From: DASPXY01 sp038227745
GTDB taxonomy: Bacteria; Planctomycetota; Planctomycetia; Gemmatales; Gemmataceae
Assembly: GCA_038227745.1 (NCBI GenBank)
Contig: JBBRPS010000490.1
Span: forward strand, 1 to 7,839
DNA: 7,839 bases
Reading direction: 5' to 3'
The translations under genes and the position numbers were made by a program. Positions 7,118 to 7,839 of the stretch are shown in pieces; the stretch's first letter is position 1; each line of letters opens with the position of its first letter. The notes beneath the pieces are model-generated. The model did no database searches. It was not told the origin of the DNA and was given only the letters and a program-made list of their open reading frames with translations.

Positions 7118-7124
7118 AACACCG

Positions 7125-7839
7125 ATGTCCAGGCTGACCTCTGCCCTGACCCGCCTCGCCCGTTCCGACCGTAAGCGCCAGGCCCCTGGCCGCAGGGCGC
7201 TCGGCAGGTGGTTCCGGCCGCACCTGGAGGCCCTGGAAGACCGGCTCACGCCGAGTATCGTTATTGATGCCCCGGATCGTGATTCCCTGATCGCTTCCAT
7301 CAGGTCCGCAAATGCCCAGCCTGAACTAGCCACGTATGTGATCCAACTCGCTAAAGGCGGGGACTACACTTTTTCCGCGGTGGACAACGACTGGTACGGC
7401 CCCAACGCCCTGCCGCCCATCGCCGCCGGCATCACCATCGAAGGCAACGGTGCTGTCCTGGACGTGACCACCGCTATGCGCTTTTTCTACGTCTCGGGCG
7501 GCCCATCGCTTTCTGGCTATCTCGAGGGCGGGACCCTCACGCTCAACAACCTGACGCTGCAGCACGGGCGGGTCGATGGCGGTAGCAGCGGACTGGGCGG
7601 CGGCGGCCTGGGTGCGGGCGGCGCCATCTTGAACCAGGGCACCCTGAGCGTAATGGGCGTGACCTTTTCGGGCAATACCGCGGCAGGCGGTAACAGCGGG
7701 GACACCTCGGTGGGCAATGGCGGCGGCGGCATGGGCACCAGCGCGGATGCGACTGGTGATGGCGGCGGCTTCGGCACGCCGCCGCCGGACAACGCCGGTT
7801 TCCCGAAACCGCCCGGCTTCGGCGGCGGCCACGGCGGAA
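7125..7839 (+). CDS. Partial gene for an exported beta-helix surface protein with LEALEDR N-terminal motif
   Basis: The frame is open from the ATG at 7125 to the right edge, giving 238 codons and no stop, so the C-terminus is missing. The N-terminus is basic and Arg-rich and leads to HLEALEDRLTPS (33-44), a motif found at the start of many large exported planctomycete proteins, where it probably marks them for export. From about residue 68 the pattern is right-handed beta-helix: ITIEGNGAVLD (103-113), then LTLNNLTLQHG. A GGAI (165-168) and FSGN (181-184) pair within one coil matches the GGA[ILV]/FxxN repeats of chlamydial polymorphic outer membrane proteins. Glycine-rich loops (155-166, 198-202, 212-216) are coded by GGC runs. 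Part of the first 100 codons uses more A/T-ending codons (att, gat, cta, tat, aaa) than the neighbouring genes. A surface, adhesin-like or carbohydrate-binding role is possible; an enzyme such as a lyase cannot be excluded without the rest. It is divergent from the kinase and shares its promoter type. Confidence 0.85.
   Translation, partial: MSRLTSALTRLARSDRKRQAPGRRALGRWFRPHLEALEDRLTPSIVIDAPDRDSLIASIRSANAQPELATYVIQLAKGGDYTFSAVDNDWYGPNALPPIAAGITIEGNGAVLDVTTAMRFFYVSGGPSLSGYLEGGTLTLNNLTLQHGRVDGGSSGLGGGGLGAGGAILNQGTLSVMGVTFSGNTAAGGNSGDTSVGNGGGGMGTSADATGDGGGFGTPPPDNAGFPKPPGFGGGHGG

Larger units (their letters stand above)
6852..7124. promoter_or_regulatory. Divergent intergenic region with two matching promoters
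   Basis: This 273-nt region separates the leftward kinase gene from the rightward beta-helix gene. It carries two copies of a two-block element in opposite orientations, one facing each gene, plus a ribosome site for each. About 90 nt between the two elements (6921-7010) are GC-rich and hold no recognised signal beyond a T-run near 6997-7001. No credible small gene was found. Confidence 0.75.

Noticed and set aside
6852..7223. Longer kinase start at 7223
   Set aside because: It would cover both predicted promoters and overlap the divergent gene; the ATG at 6851 has a good ribosome site and begins just before the ZAS motif.

Overview
The window is GC-rich bacterial DNA, and its gene types point to a planctomycete, most likely Gemmataceae or a close relative. 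This is inferred from family knowledge; no database search was possible. The main clues are a receptor-like Ser/Thr kinase with an N-terminal zinc-finger motif and a C-terminal WD40 half, an ECF sigma factor of the planctomycete type, a secreted WD40 protein with a C-terminal alpha-helical domain, and a beta-helix surface protein opening with an LEALEDRLTPS motif.

Layout. Three genes run leftward on the minus strand. First comes the kinase/WD40 receptor (6851 to 3414), then after a 206-nt gap an ECF sigma factor (3207 to 2635), then after only 34 nt a secreted WD40 protein (2600 to 51). A perfect 9-bp hairpin (16-42) lies just past that last stop. A 273-nt divergent intergenic region (6852-7124) separates the kinase from a rightward gene for a beta-helix surface protein. 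That gene starts at 7125 and runs off the right edge, so only its first 238 codons are visible. No tRNA, rRNA, CRISPR array, insertion sequence or origin was seen.

How the parts may work together (inference). The kinase has a cytoplasmic ZAS-like H-x3-C-x2-C motif, a kinase domain with all catalytic residues, one membrane segment, and about 14 WD40 blades predicted outside the cytoplasm. With an ECF sigma gene beside it, this looks like an envelope-sensing pathway in which the kinase controls the sigma factor. The sigma factor and secreted WD40 protein are probably co-transcribed.

The most distinctive non-coding signal is in the divergent region. Both promoter regions carry the same two-block element, CGTGAAAGGAA-N13-GCATCTG, each oriented toward its own gene. 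Only the two blocks are conserved, and they resemble an ECF-type -35/-10 pair (GGAA, about 16 nt, TCTG). The kinase and the surface protein are therefore likely read by the same alternative sigma factor, possibly the one encoded here. No copy was seen upstream of the sigma gene itself.
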